Below are positions 17,263 through 27,574 of a stretch of 64,000 nt of DNA, one piece after another. The translations under genes were made by a program, and so were the position numbers. The DNA comes from Devosia faecipullorum (GTDB lineage Bacteria; Pseudomonadota; Alphaproteobacteria; Rhizobiales; Devosiaceae). Location of the stretch: the NCBI RefSeq assembly GCF_015158295.1, contig NZ_JACDXV010000003.1, positions 62,001 to 126,000 of the forward strand, written 5' to 3'. The notes beneath the pieces were generated by a model. It ran no database searches, was not told where the DNA came from, and saw nothing but the letters and a program-made list of their open reading frames with translations. The stretch's first letter is position 1; each line of letters opens with the position of its first letter.

Positions 17263-17416
17263 TTGCAGGCGTTCCTCGCACCCCGTCTGCAATGCCAGGA
17301 TAGGCCAAGCGTCTTGGATTCCGCGTTTCCAATTCGGTTTCACCGGCATTTGTGTGCCGCTCAAGATCTACGCCATCCGACCCTGAATTCCGGAACGATG
17401 GGAGCCTATCACCGGA

Positions 17417-17791
17417 TCAGGCGCTGGCGGCCGACAGGCCCAGTTCCGCCCGTTGCTTCCGGGTCAGCTTGCCCGCGATCAGGCGGTGCGCCGCCTCGAT
17501 ATAGGCCCGCAAATCGTCGTCGCTGAACCGGCTTTCGGGTGCGATGGCGACCCAGCCGGCGCGGGCAAAATAGGGAGCGGGGCGAATGCCGGGCTCGTCC
17601 CGCATCATTTCGAACGTCATGTCGGAGACTTTGAGCCAGATTTCCCCGCTGGCCGGAACCAGCAGGCAGAAGACCTTGCCGCCCAGCTTGCCCACCGAGG
17701 CATTGCCCCATTGGCGCACCAGCATCGTGCCGGGCAGGCCGAGCACGAAGGCTTCGAAATCGGGACGCTTGCGGAGCGTTTCACCCTTCAT
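17417..17791 (-). CDS. MmcQ/YjbR-family protein
   Basis: About 124 residues matching the small MmcQ/YjbR family of double-wing fold proteins (RPDFEAFVLGLPGTM...QWGNASVGKLGGKVFCLLV, then APYFARAGWVAI). The family is associated with DNA binding but has no settled function. The ATG at 17791 was chosen; a TTG at 17821 has no ribosome-binding site. It follows msrA on the same strand by about 60 bp. Confidence 0.8.
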   Translation of the reverse strand: MKGETLRKRPDFEAFVLGLPGTMLVRQWGNASVGKLGGKVFCLLVPASGEIWLKVSDMTFEMMRDEPGIRPAPYFARAGWVAIAPESRFSDDDLRAYIEAAHRLIAGKLTRKQRAELGLSAASA

Positions 17792-17852
17792 GCGATCTGC
17801 AAACCTTGCTTTGGCGGACAATCGGGCTGGCCCGGTCCGGCCCCAACGGCGC

Positions 17853-18509
17853 TCAGCCCGCCGTCACCCCGAGCCCGATGGGGCAGCTCACCCCGGTCCC
17901 CGCCAGCCCGCAATAGCCATTGGGATTTTTGGCCAGATATTGCTGGTGATAGGTTTCGGCATAATAGAACGGCCCGGCCGGCCCGATTTCGGTGGTGATG
18001 GGTCCGAGCCCCCTCGCCTTGAGCGCTGCGCCATAGGCGGCGCGGCTGCCCTCGACGATTTCGGCCTGTTGCGCCGTCGTCGTATAGATGGCCGAGCGAT
18101 ATTGGGTGCCCATGTCATTGCCCTGCCGCATGCCCTGGGTGGGGTCGTGCTCTTCCCAGAACAATTGCAACAGGCGCTCGAGGTCGATGCGCCCTGGATC
18201 ATAAACCACCTTGACCGCCTCGGTATGCCCGGTCAGGCCCGAACAGGCTTCCTCATAGGTCGGGTTGGGCGTGTGGCCGCCCTGATAACCCACGGCGGTG
18301 ACGATCACCCCATCGAGCTGCCAGAACAGCCGCTCGGCGCCCCAGAAGCAGCCCATGGCGAAATAGATAGTGCCCGCACCCTCGGGATAGGGCCCCTTGA
18401 GCGGGGCGCCATTGACGACATGATCGGACGCGATGGGCATTTCGGCGGCGCGCCCGGGCAGGGCCTCGCTGGCGGAGGGAATGGTCATCGGCTTTTGACG
18501 GAAGAACAT
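17853..18509 (-). CDS. msrA: Peptide methionine-S-sulfoxide reductase MsrA
   Basis: 218 residues. Active-site motif [13 protein letters not shown] (nucleophilic Cys near residue 53), then [26 protein letters not shown] and a [15 protein letters not shown] segment. Two cysteines near the C-terminus (NGYCG...VSCP) can act as resolving residues. It repairs oxidised methionine using thioredoxin. The ATG at 18509 has AGGAG about 6 bp upstream; the frame extends further 5' but without support. Confidence 0.95.
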   Translation of the reverse strand: MFFRQKPMTIPSASEALPGRAAEMPIASDHVVNGAPLKGPYPEGAGTIYFAMGCFWGAERLFWQLDGVIVTAVGYQGGHTPNPTYEEACSGLTGHTEAVKVVYDPGRIDLERLLQLFWEEHDPTQGMRQGNDMGTQYRSAIYTTTAQQAEIVEGSRAAYGAALKARGLGPITTEIGPAGPFYYAETYHQQYLAKNPNGYCGLAGTGVSCPIGLGVTAG

Positions 18510-18610
18510 CTGATGCTCCTTTCGCTTCTCATATGGGACATTAAGCCGGACAATTTGAGGGGAACAGCCGAGAAAATGCCGCTTCATCCTGCTCTTTCTC
18601 CCAAACAACA

Positions 18611-18634
18611 GGGCCGGCGCCCCGGCGCCGGCCC
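18611..18634 (-). terminator. Hairpin after tctA, probable terminator
   Basis: Near-perfect GC palindrome of arms GGGCCGGCG and CGCCGGCCC (loop CCCCGG), about 30 bp beyond the tctA stop. It is followed on the minus strand by TGTTGTTT. Confidence 0.5.
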
Positions 18635-18663
18635 GTCCCGCCAAAAATTGCGCCCGCTCAGGC

Positions 18664-20169
18664 TCAATCGTCCTCGACGAAGACCTCGGCGCGCTTGCGG
18701 CGGATCGAGGGCAATACCGCGATGAGCACCGCCAGCAGCGCCAGTCCCAGCAGCGTCGCCGAAATCGGCCGGGTGACAAAGATCATCGGATCGCCGCGCG
18801 AAATGATCATGGCGCGGCGCAGATGTTCCTCGAGCAGCGGCCCCAGGACGAAGCCGAGCAGGAGCGGCGCCGGCTCGCAGCCGAAACGGATCAGCAGATA
18901 GCCGACCGCCGCGAAGAAGGCGATGGCATAGACGTCATAGATATTCTGGTTGATCGAATAGGTGCCGATACAGGCGAACAGTACGATGGCCGGGAACAGC
19001 ACCCGATAGGGAATGGAGAGCATCTTCACCCAGAGCCCGATCAGGGGCAGGTTGAGGATGATCAGCAAGAGATTGCCGATCCACATCGAGGCGATGATGC
19101 CCCAGAACAAGGCCGGCTGTTCGTTGATGACATTGGGGCCGGGGGTAATGCCCTGGAGGATGAAGGCCCCCACCATCAGCGCCATCACCGGATGGGCGGG
19201 AATGCCCAGGGTCATGAGCGGAATGAACGAGGTCTGCGCCGCCGCATTATTCGCCGATTCCGGCCCCGCCACGCCCTCGATGGCGCCCTTGCCGAATTCG
19301 TCCGGATGCTTGCTCAGCCGCTTTTCGGCTGAATAGGAGGCGAAGGAGGACAGGATATGGCCCCCGCCCGGCAGGACGCCGAGCAGCGAGCCGAGCCCGG
19401 TGCCGCGCAGGATCGGGGCCCAGATGCGCTTCCAGTCGGCGCGGGTCAGCCAGAGGTTCTCCACCTTCTTGACGCCCACTTCGCGCTCGGTCTCGTTTTC
19501 GAGATTGCGCAGGATTTCGGCGATGCCGAAGACGCCCACCGCCACGGCGACGAAATTGAGCCCGCCGAACAATTCGCGCAGCCCGAAGGTGAAGCGCGGG
19601 GTGCCGGTATAGATGTCCTGCCCCACCATGCCGAGCAGGAGCCCCAGAACGATCATCGCCAGGGCCTTGAGGATGGAGCCATGCGCCAGAGCAATCGAGA
19701 CCAGCAGGCCGAGCACGATCAGCGAGAAATATTCCGGCGCCCCGAAATTGAGCGCCGCTCGCGCCAGGGGCGGGGCGAAGAAGGCCAGGATCAGCGTCGC
19801 CACCGACCCGGCGAAGAACGAACCGATGGCGGCAGTGGCCAGCGCCTGTCCGGCGCGGCCCTGGCGGGCCATCTGATAGCCGTCAATGGCCGTCACCGCC
19901 GAGGAGCTTTCCCCCGGCAGGTTGATGAGGATGGCGGTGGTGGAGCCGCCATATTGGGCGCCGTAATAGATGCCGGCCAGCATGATCAGCGCCGTTGCCG
20001 GGCCGAGGGTGAAGGTGATGGGCAGGAGCATGGCGATGGTGGCGGTCGGGCCGATGCCCGGCAGCACCCCCACCAGCGTGCCCAGAAGGACGCCGATGAA
20101 GCAATAAAGGATATTGGTGGGGTCGAGCGCCACCGAAAAGCCCAGCGCCAGCGAGGAGATCAGGTCCAT
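18664..20169 (-). CDS. tctA: Tripartite tricarboxylate transporter, large membrane subunit TctA
   Basis: 501 residues with about eleven or twelve membrane segments. Family signatures are [56 protein letters not shown] and [18 protein letters not shown]. It is the main translocation subunit for citrate-like carboxylates, working with TctB and the periplasmic TctC. It lies 9 bp after tctB in a tctC-tctB-tctA operon. The exact substrate is not determined. Confidence 0.95.
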   Translation of the reverse strand: MDLISSLALGFSVALDPTNILYCFIGVLLGTLVGVLPGIGPTATIAMLLPITFTLGPATALIMLAGIYYGAQYGGSTTAILINLPGESSSAVTAIDGYQMARQGRAGQALATAAIGSFFAGSVATLILAFFAPPLARAALNFGAPEYFSLIVLGLLVSIALAHGSILKALAMIVLGLLLGMVGQDIYTGTPRFTFGLRELFGGLNFVAVAVGVFGIAEILRNLENETEREVGVKKVENLWLTRADWKRIWAPILRGTGLGSLLGVLPGGGHILSSFASYSAEKRLSKHPDEFGKGAIEGVAGPESANNAAAQTSFIPLMTLGIPAHPVMALMVGAFILQGITPGPNVINEQPALFWGIIASMWIGNLLLIILNLPLIGLWVKMLSIPYRVLFPAIVLFACIGTYSINQNIYDVYAIAFFAAVGYLLIRFGCEPAPLLLGFVLGPLLEEHLRRAMIISRGDPMIFVTRPISATLLGLALLAVLIAVLPSIRRKRAEVFVEDD

Positions 20170-20178
20170 GATGTTCTC

Positions 20179-20640
20179 CTAGAATTTGAGCCAGGGGCCG
20201 AATAGCGGCACCAGCATGCCCAGCCCGACCACGAAGACGAGATAACAGAGCATGGTGAGGCCCAGGGCGATGACCAAAGCCGAGAGCATGGTGTTGCGGC
20301 TGCTCGAGGCGGCGGTGACGAAAGCGGTGATGGCCACGACCGGGATGAAGCCCAGCCCGCGAATGGTGGCGGCGAAAAACACGATAATGCCCAGCACCAG
20401 CGCGATGCCGCGCAGCGGCCAGGCATGCGGGGCCTCCTCGTCAGGCCGGCCGATGCCCTTGGCGGCGACGGCAATGCCCAGGGCCACCAGGATCCCTCCC
20501 AGCACGATCGGCATGAAGCCGGGCCCCATGCGGAACGGCGTGCCGAATTCATATTTCATCGCTTCGAGCGCGAAGAACGAGCCGAAGGCGACAAACATCG
20601 CCCCCGCCGCGAGGTCATTGCGCGACGCATTGAGAGCCAT
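20179..20640 (-). CDS. tctB: Tripartite tricarboxylate transporter, small membrane subunit TctB
   Basis: 153-residue protein with four predicted membrane segments. It shows TctB features such as FGTPFRMGPGFMPIVLGGILVALGIAVA. Small TctB proteins are poorly conserved, but the position between tctC and tctA settles the call. Confidence 0.9.
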   Translation of the reverse strand: MALNASRNDLAAGAMFVAFGSFFALEAMKYEFGTPFRMGPGFMPIVLGGILVALGIAVAAKGIGRPDEEAPHAWPLRGIALVLGIIVFFAATIRGLGFIPVVAITAFVTAASSSRNTMLSALVIALGLTMLCYLVFVVGLGMLVPLFGPWLKF

Positions 20641-20680
20641 TTTCTACCCCTGATTTTGCAAATCACCGATGCTGAAGCGA

Positions 20681-20799
20681 GCGCCCCCCTTTGAAGGGAG
20701 GGCGGGGATGGGGGTTCTGCGACATCAAAAAGCTTATCGCTCAGAGATGGTTCTGAACCCCCACCCGCAATCCCTCCCCTCAAGGGGGGAGGGAGGCGC
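20681..20799. repeat. Imperfect inverted repeat between tctC and tctB
   Basis: Arms at about 20681-20717 and 20755-20799 are imperfectly complementary. Both share GCGCC...CCC, TTGA(A/G)GGGAGGG and a terminal GGGGGTTC. The unit is a GC-rich, hairpin-forming element inside the operon. It looks like a dispersed intergenic repeat or small MITE and could attenuate expression between tctC and tctB. Confidence 0.55.
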
Positions 20800-20833
20800 A
20801 TCCAGTATATGGCGACGTCTTGCGAGCCCCGAC

Positions 20834-21817
20834 TTACTGCGCCGAAACGCCGGCTGCCGAGATCACTTCTTTCCAGAGCGCGATCTGGCCTTCGAGCATG
20901 GCGCTCAAAGCCGCAGGAGTGGCCTGATCGGCCGGCACCGGATAGGTGCCCAGTTCGGCAAAGGAGGTGCCGACCTTTTCATTGGCCAGCGCCACCTGCA
21001 AAGCCGCAGTCAGGCGTTCGACAATGGCCGGATCGGTGCCGGCGGGCGCATAAAGGCCATGCCAGATCGAAAGGTTGAAATTGTCGATGCCGCCTTCGTC
21101 CAGCGTCGGCAGGTCGGGCAGGACGGCGATGCGCTCGGGCGTCGTCACCGCATAGGCCTTGATCTCGCCGGCATGGATCTGGCTGGTCGTATTGGTGGTC
21201 TGGTCACACATCATGTCGATCTGGCCGCCGAGCAGGTCGGTCATGGCCGGACCAGTCCCCTGATAGGGCACTTCGGTCATCTTGGTGTCCAGCGCATCCA
21301 TGATCAGCAGGCCGCAGAGCTGGCTGGCAGCGCCGATCCCGGCATTGGCATAGGTGATGTTCTCGCCGTTCTCCTTGATATAGGCGATGAGGTCTTCAAG
21401 ATTGGTCGGCTCGAAATCGCGGCGCGCCACCACGGTCATCGGCACTTCGGTGACAAGGCCGATCGTGGCGAAATCGGTCAGCGGGTCATAGGGCAGGCTG
21501 GCATAGAGCGCAGGAGCGGTGGACATGCCGATATGGTGCAGCAGCAAGGTATAGCCATCGGGAGCGGCTGCAGCCACCTGCCCCGCGCCCAGCGTGCCGC
21601 CGGCGCCGCCGACATTCTGCACCACGACCTGCTGGCCCAGCTCGTCGCTCATCGCCGCCGCGACCAGACGGGTGACCGTGTCGGTCGGGCCGCCGGCGGA
21701 GAAGGGCACGACGATGGTGACCGGCTGGCTCGGATAATCCTGCGCGCTGACACCGATGGCGCCCAGCGCCGTGGCCGCGACCAGGGCGGCGGACAAAGTG
21801 CGGATAACAGTCTTCAT
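20834..21817 (-). CDS. tctC: Tripartite tricarboxylate transporter substrate-binding protein TctC
   Basis: 327 residues, with signal peptide MKTVIRTLSAALVAATALGAIGVSAQ. The mature start, YPSQPVTIVVPFSAGGPTDT, is the canonical Bug/TctC sequence, and GAGQVAAAAPDGYTLLLH follows. It binds a carboxylate in the periplasm and delivers it to TctAB. GGGAGGAG lies about 9 bp upstream of the ATG. It is the first gene of the operon, with a sigma-54 promoter about 60 bp upstream. Confidence 0.95.
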   Translation of the reverse strand: MKTVIRTLSAALVAATALGAIGVSAQDYPSQPVTIVVPFSAGGPTDTVTRLVAAAMSDELGQQVVVQNVGGAGGTLGAGQVAAAAPDGYTLLLHHIGMSTAPALYASLPYDPLTDFATIGLVTEVPMTVVARRDFEPTNLEDLIAYIKENGENITYANAGIGAASQLCGLLIMDALDTKMTEVPYQGTGPAMTDLLGGQIDMMCDQTTNTTSQIHAGEIKAYAVTTPERIAVLPDLPTLDEGGIDNFNLSIWHGLYAPAGTDPAIVERLTAALQVALANEKVGTSFAELGTYPVPADQATPAALSAMLEGQIALWKEVISAAGVSAQ

Positions 21818-21876
21818 GATTTGGAACTCCTCCCGAAGTGGACCCCGGTTTCCTCCCTGGGGCTGCCCAATAGGAT

Positions 21877-21892
21877 TGCAAAGGCCGTGCCA
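21877..21892 (-). promoter_or_regulatory. Sigma-54 (-24/-12) promoter of tctCBA
   Basis: On the minus strand the sequence reads TGGCAC-GGCCT-TTGCA, matching the RpoN consensus TGGCACG-N4-TTGC exactly, with correct GG-to-GC spacing. It points at tctC with a predicted leader of about 50 nt. The adjacent NtrC-family regulator gene supplies the activator such a promoter requires. Confidence 0.85.
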
Positions 21893-21945
21893 AGATTAAA
21901 ATGCAAGGCAGATATGCATTTTTGATGGAGCATGTTAGGATTTCT

Positions 21946-21995
21946 GGCAAGAACTTGCCGGCATTTCGCCCAAAGCCCGGCAAATTCTTGCCGGG
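21946..21995. promoter_or_regulatory. Tandem upstream activator sites GGCAA-N4-TTGCC
   Basis: Two palindromes: GGCAA-GAAC-TTGCC (core 21946-21959) and CCCGGCAA-ATTC-TTGCCGGG (21976-21995). Their centres are 33 bp apart (about three helical turns), 87 and 120 bp upstream of the predicted tctC start site. This is the classical layout for an NtrC-type enhancer. The likely ligand is the response regulator encoded at 23932-25278. Confidence 0.7.
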
Positions 21996-22008
21996 AGGAC
22001 AGGATCGC

Positions 22009-23916
22009 TTGGGCAATGCATTGCGCAATCTGGTGGATCGCCGCCATTTCATCGGCGCCGGACTGGGGCTGATCCTGGTGGCGCTGGTCGGCTGGGTCAG
22101 CTTCGAAATGGCGCTGACCGGCGCCATTCGCCATGCCGAGGAGCAGGCGCAGCGGCGGCTGGTTCTGTTCGAGCGCACGCTCGAAGCCATTATCGAGCGC
22201 TTCCATTATCTGCCGGTCGCCATTTCGCAGGCGCGCGAAGTGCGCAATGCGCTGGACCACCCGGACGATGCCAATGCCGTGGAGGCGGCCAATGGGTTTT
22301 TGAGCAAGCTCAATGAAACGGCGGGGGCCGGCGAGATCTTTCTCATGGACGAGAATGGCAGCGTGGTCGCCGCCTCGAACTGGTGGACGCTCACCTCGCT
22401 CGTGGGCACCGATTATTCCTTCCGCCCCTATTTTGCCGATGCGATGGAGCGCGGCAAATCGCAATATTACGCCTTTGGCATCTCCACCAGCGTGCCCGGC
22501 TATTTCCTCTCCCAGCGGGTGGATGGGCCGAGCGAACCCATCGGCGTGGCGGTGACGAAAATCCATCTCGGCGAGCTGGAAGCCATCTGGTGGCGCTCGG
22601 GCGAATTGATCGGCATTGCCGATGTCAATGACGTGGTCATTCTCTCGACCCGGCCCGACTGGCGCTACCGGCCGCTGCAAACCATTGCCCCGTCCCGGGC
22701 GGAGGAGATTTCCAGCCAGCAATTTTATGGCGGCAATGGCATCACCAATAAAGGCATCGTCGCCGATCGCTGGCAATCGCGCGGCGCCGAATTCGCCTTT
22801 ATCGCGGGCAGCGACAAGGAGGGCTCGGGCTATTTCGTGCTCGAAGAACTGCGCCTGCCCAAATTGGGCTGGCGGCTGGTCTCCTTCATTCCACTGGCCC
22901 CGCTTCAGGGGGGAGCGATGATCCTGGCCAGTGCGGCGGCCCTCGGCTGCGCGGCGCTGCTGCTGATCGTCATATTGGTGGTGCAGAGGCGGCGCCTGGC
23001 GGCGCAAAGGCTGGGCGAGCATAGCCGGCTCGAACAGCGCGTGGCCGAGCGGACCGAAGACCTGCATGCCATGAACGAGCAATTGCGCGCCGAGATCGCC
23101 GAGCGGGTCCGCGCCGAAAAGGCGGAGCGCGAGGCCCAGGCGGGCCTCGTACAGGCGGCCAAGCTCGCCAGTCTCGGACAGGCGCTGGCCGGGGTGGCGC
23201 ATGAAATCAGCCAGCCGGTGGCCGCGCTCTCCACCCATCTGGCCAGCGCCCGCCTCCTCGACCGGCGCCAGGGCGGCTCGGAGCTTTCCCCGGTCATTGG
23301 CGCCATGGACAAGGTGGTGGACCGGCTCGCCAATCTCACCGGCCACCTCAAGACCTTTTCCCGCAAGGAAAGCCGGACGAGCCTTGTTGCCGATTGCGGC
23401 ACGGCCATCGCCAATGCGCTGGATCTGGTGGATCACCGGCTGCGCCAGGCCGGCGTGGATGTGGATTATCGCCGGCCCCATCCTCCGGTCAGCGCCGGTT
23501 TCAATCCGGTGCATCTCGAACAGGTGCTGATCAACCTTTTCGCCAATGCCGCCGACGCCATGGTTGGCCGCCCATTGCGCCTCCTATCCATCGCCGTCAC
23601 CGCCGAGAACGGCGTCGTGCGCCTCGTCGTCGCCGATACCGGCCAGGGCATGACCCCGGAGGACATGAGCAATCTCTTTGACCCCTTCTTCACCACCAAG
23701 CCCGCCGGAGAGGGGCTGGGGCTGGGCCTGGCCATTTCCAACGGCCTTGTCCGGGACAGCGGCGGCACGCTCTCGGCCCGGTCCGAGCCGGGCAAGGGGA
23801 CGACGTTCACGATATTGCTGCCGCAAGCGAGCGCGGAGCGCGCCGTCCCAATGCCGTCCTCCCGCTTGCCGGAAGGGGATGAAAAAATGGCATCACCGCG
23901 CCGAGCGAAACGATAA
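22009..23916 (+). CDS. Sensor histidine kinase, DctB-like
   Basis: About 635 residues. Membrane segment near residues 12-32, a periplasmic double-Cache-type sensor domain of about 270 residues, a second membrane segment (GGAMILASAAALGCAALLLI), a coiled coil, then the kinase core. H-box GVAHEISQPVAAL, N-box LINLFANAADAM, G1 VADTGQGM and G2 GEGLGLGLAISNG are visible. The TTG at 22009 has GGGAGGA 9 bp upstream and leaves the activator palindromes outside the gene; ATGs at 21901 and 21925 would place them inside coding sequence. It precedes its response regulator by 15 bp. Confidence 0.9.
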   Translation: MGNALRNLVDRRHFIGAGLGLILVALVGWVSFEMALTGAIRHAEEQAQRRLVLFERTLEAIIERFHYLPVAISQAREVRNALDHPDDANAVEAANGFLSKLNETAGAGEIFLMDENGSVVAASNWWTLTSLVGTDYSFRPYFADAMERGKSQYYAFGISTSVPGYFLSQRVDGPSEPIGVAVTKIHLGELEAIWWRSGELIGIADVNDVVILSTRPDWRYRPLQTIAPSRAEEISSQQFYGGNGITNKGIVADRWQSRGAEFAFIAGSDKEGSGYFVLEELRLPKLGWRLVSFIPLAPLQGGAMILASAAALGCAALLLIVILVVQRRRLAAQRLGEHSRLEQRVAERTEDLHAMNEQLRAEIAERVRAEKAEREAQAGLVQAAKLASLGQALAGVAHEISQPVAALSTHLASARLLDRRQGGSELSPVIGAMDKVVDRLANLTGHLKTFSRKESRTSLVADCGTAIANALDLVDHRLRQAGVDVDYRRPHPPVSAGFNPVHLEQVLINLFANAADAMVGRPLRLLSIAVTAENGVVRLVVADTGQGMTPEDMSNLFDPFFTTKPAGEGLGLGLAISNGLVRDSGGTLSARSEPGKGTTFTILLPQASAERAVPMPSSRLPEGDEKMASPRRAKR

Positions 23917-23931
23917 AGTCGGAGGCCCAGC

Positions 23932-25278
23932 ATGACCGAGCCCAAAATCCTTATCGTCGATGACGAAGACATGATGCGCACCGCTCTCGAGCAATGGCTG
24001 CGCCTGTCCGGCTTCGAGGTCAGAACCGCGGGCAATGCCCCCGAGGCGCTGCGCCTCGCCGATGACTGGCATCCCCATGTCATTCTCACCGATGTGCGCA
24101 TGCCCGGCCTTGGCGGGCTCGATCTTCTGCGCTCGATTCAGGAAAGCGGCCTGCCCATCGAGATCATTCTCATTACCGGCCATGGCGACGTGCCCATGGC
24201 GGTCGAGGCCATGCGCGCCGGCGCCTTCGATTTTCTGCAAAAGCCCTATGTGCCCGAGCAATTGGTCAATTCGTTGACCCGCGCCGCCGAGCGGGCAAGG
24301 CTCAAGCGCGAGATCGCCGATCTGCGCCGCCGGCTCGATGGCGGCGACAATGAACTGGCCAATCGGCTGATCGGGGTCGCGCCTTGCATGCAGGCGCTCA
24401 GGCGCTCCATTCTCGAGCTGGCGCCCATTCCCGCCGACATCATCCTTCTGGGCGAGACCGGCACCGGCAAGGAAGTGGTGGCGCGGTGCCTGCACGATTT
24501 CTCGCCTCGCGCCGAAAAACCCTTCGTCGCGGTCAATTGCGCCGCCATTCCCGCCGAGCTGATCGAGAGCGAATTGTTCGGCCATGAAGCCGGCGCCTTT
24601 ACCGGGGCGGGCGGGCAGCGGATCGGCAAGTTCGAATATGCCAATGGCGGCACGATGCTGCTCGACGAGATCGAATCCATGCCCCTGCTGGCCCAGGCCA
24701 AGGTGCTGCGGGTCATTCAGGAGCGGGTCGTGGAACGCCTGGGCTCGAACCGGCAGATCGCCCTCGACCTGCGGATCGTCGCCACTTCGAAAGTCGATCT
24801 GGAGCTGGAGAGCGCCGCCGGACGCTTCCGCGCCGACCTCTTCTACCGGCTCAACATGGCGACGCTGCACCTGCCGCCCCTGCGCGAGCGCGGCGATGAC
24901 AGCGTCCTGCTGTTCCATCATTTCCTGGCGCTGGCCGCCCGGCGCTTCGGGCGCGAGCCGCCCGAATTGCATCCCGCTGACATCGACGCCATCCTCACCC
25001 ATGCCTGGCCGGGCAATGTGCGCGAATTGCGCGCCGCCGCCGACCGCTTCGCCCTGGGCCTCAATGGCAATGGCCGGGCACTGGGCCACATGCTGGGCAA
25101 TCGCGCCCCCGACCTCGGGGGCGGCGCATTGGCCGAAAGGGTCGCCAATTATGAGCGGCACATCATCGAGACCGAATTGCGCCGCCACGATCATTCCGTC
25201 GCCGCCGTGGCCGAAGCGCTGCACGTGCCGCGTCGGACGCTGAGCGAAAAAATGGCGCGGCTGGGCGTCAGCCGCTAG
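23932..25278 (+). CDS. Sigma-54-dependent response regulator, DctD/NtrC family
   Basis: 448 residues in three domains. The receiver (1-120) has acidic pair D10-D11, phospho-acceptor D54, T82 and K104. The AAA+ domain has Walker A GETGTGKE near 172, the sigma-54 contact loop GAFTGA near 222, Walker B GTMLLDEI and arginine-finger region FRADLFYRL. A C-terminal Fis-type helix-turn-helix (VAAVAEALHVPRRTLSEKMARLGV) ends the protein. It should be phosphorylated by the upstream kinase and activate the sigma-54 promoter of tctCBA through the tandem palindromes. Confidence 0.95.
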   Translation: MTEPKILIVDDEDMMRTALEQWLRLSGFEVRTAGNAPEALRLADDWHPHVILTDVRMPGLGGLDLLRSIQESGLPIEIILITGHGDVPMAVEAMRAGAFDFLQKPYVPEQLVNSLTRAAERARLKREIADLRRRLDGGDNELANRLIGVAPCMQALRRSILELAPIPADIILLGETGTGKEVVARCLHDFSPRAEKPFVAVNCAAIPAELIESELFGHEAGAFTGAGGQRIGKFEYANGGTMLLDEIESMPLLAQAKVLRVIQERVVERLGSNRQIALDLRIVATSKVDLELESAAGRFRADLFYRLNMATLHLPPLRERGDDSVLLFHHFLALAARRFGREPPELHPADIDAILTHAWPGNVRELRAAADRFALGLNGNGRALGHMLGNRAPDLGGGALAERVANYERHIIETELRRHDHSVAAVAEALHVPRRTLSEKMARLGVSR

Positions 25279-25414
25279 GTCCGGACCCGGTTTATCCCCC
25301 GGATGGGCCAAGTGTTGGCAATGCGCTGACCAGATGCTGCCAGAGGTGACGAAAATGCCATGTCCGGCACCACCGCAGGCTATCGGTAGAGCCGGTTCAT
25401 GACACTGCTTCGGC

Positions 25415-26470
<1,056 letters not shown>

Positions 26471-26494
26471 GAGCCCTGTCTCCTGCTGCCAATG

Positions 26495-27574
26495 CTATCG
26501 GTATGCTGCCGGCACCCAGCTCTCATAGAGTGGGTGGTCGGGCCCGAGCGGCAGTACGACTTCCTGATGGGTGGAGGATGAATGATAGAAGGCCGTCACC
26601 AATTCCAGGGCGCGGCGCGAATCCCTGCTGGTCACCGGCAAGGGGCCCTTGCCGGATATGGCGTCATGGAACCGGGCCATCTGGGTCTGGAAACGCGATG
26701 GAACATGCTGCCAATTGGCTAATAGCGCATCAATCCTGGCCTTGACCTCGTCATTGCGCGGCAGAATTTTCCAGGGCTCCTGGCCCGGATTATAAGGCGC
26801 ATGGTCGCTTTCGATGGTGACGTTTTCGAATTGCAGCCGGATGCGGGTGATCTCGTCCACCGAGCCCAGGGTGGCGGTAAAACTGGCAAGCGCGCCGCTT
26901 TGCATTTCGAGCGAGGCGGAAATGACGTCCTCGACCTCGATCGGGTTCACCCGCGTCGCCACCCGGCCGAACATGCGGGCAATATCGCCCATGAGATAGG
27001 TGAAGATGTCGTGGGGGTGAATGGCATGGCCCATGAGCACACCGCCCAGCTCGGTCTTCCACTTGCCGCGCCAGGGCACCGCATAATAGGGCGCCTCGCG
27101 CCGCCACATGGTTTCCACGGTGCCGCAATAGGCCTTGCCGGCAATACCGGCATCGATGACGGCCTTGGCCTGCTCGATGCCGTCGCCGAAACGATATTGG
27201 AAGACGGGCATCAACAGGCCCCTGGCGCTCTTTTCGAGCTCCATGATCGCATCGACATCCTTGAGCGAGCCGACCAACGGCTTCTCGCAGACCACGTGCT
27301 TGCCGGCCCTGAGCGCTGCCGACACCATGGACAAATGGGCGCCCGGCGGCGTGCACACATCGATGACGTCGATGTCGTCCATGCCCAGCAGATCATCAAA
27401 ATTGACGGCGCGGCGCTCGATGCCGAATTCCTCGCCGATCTGGTCGAGCTTTTCCTGATTCAGATCGCACAACGCCACCACCCTGAACTTGTCGGCATTG
27501 GGCAGATAGCCTTCAACAATATGGGAGCGGCCGATGCCGCAGCCGACGACGGCGACGTTGAGAATCCGGTTCAT
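26495..27574 (-). CDS. Gfo/Idh/MocA-family oxidoreductase
   Basis: About 359 residues. N-terminal Rossmann domain with VAVVGCGIGRSHI, then a conserved VCTPPGAH and the family lysine in HVVCEKPL; a C-terminal alpha/beta domain has GHAIHPHDIFTYL with a catalytic-type histidine. Such NAD(P)-dependent enzymes oxidise or reduce sugars, inositols or derivatives. The ATG at 27574 overlaps the stop of the upstream paralogue by 4 bp. It probably acts on the sugar imported by the adjacent transporter. Confidence 0.92.
   Translation of the reverse strand: MNRILNVAVVGCGIGRSHIVEGYLPNADKFRVVALCDLNQEKLDQIGEEFGIERRAVNFDDLLGMDDIDVIDVCTPPGAHLSMVSAALRAGKHVVCEKPLVGSLKDVDAIMELEKSARGLLMPVFQYRFGDGIEQAKAVIDAGIAGKAYCGTVETMWRREAPYYAVPWRGKWKTELGGVLMGHAIHPHDIFTYLMGDIARMFGRVATRVNPIEVEDVISASLEMQSGALASFTATLGSVDEITRIRLQFENVTIESDHAPYNPGQEPWKILPRNDEVKARIDALLANWQHVPSRFQTQMARFHDAISGKGPLPVTSRDSRRALELVTAFYHSSSTHQEVVLPLGPDHPLYESWVPAAYR

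Noticed and set aside
21814-23514. 566-residue open frame opposite the sensor kinase gene
   Set aside because: The kinase frame shows all catalytic boxes; the antisense product is His/Gly/Arg-rich with no recognisable domain.
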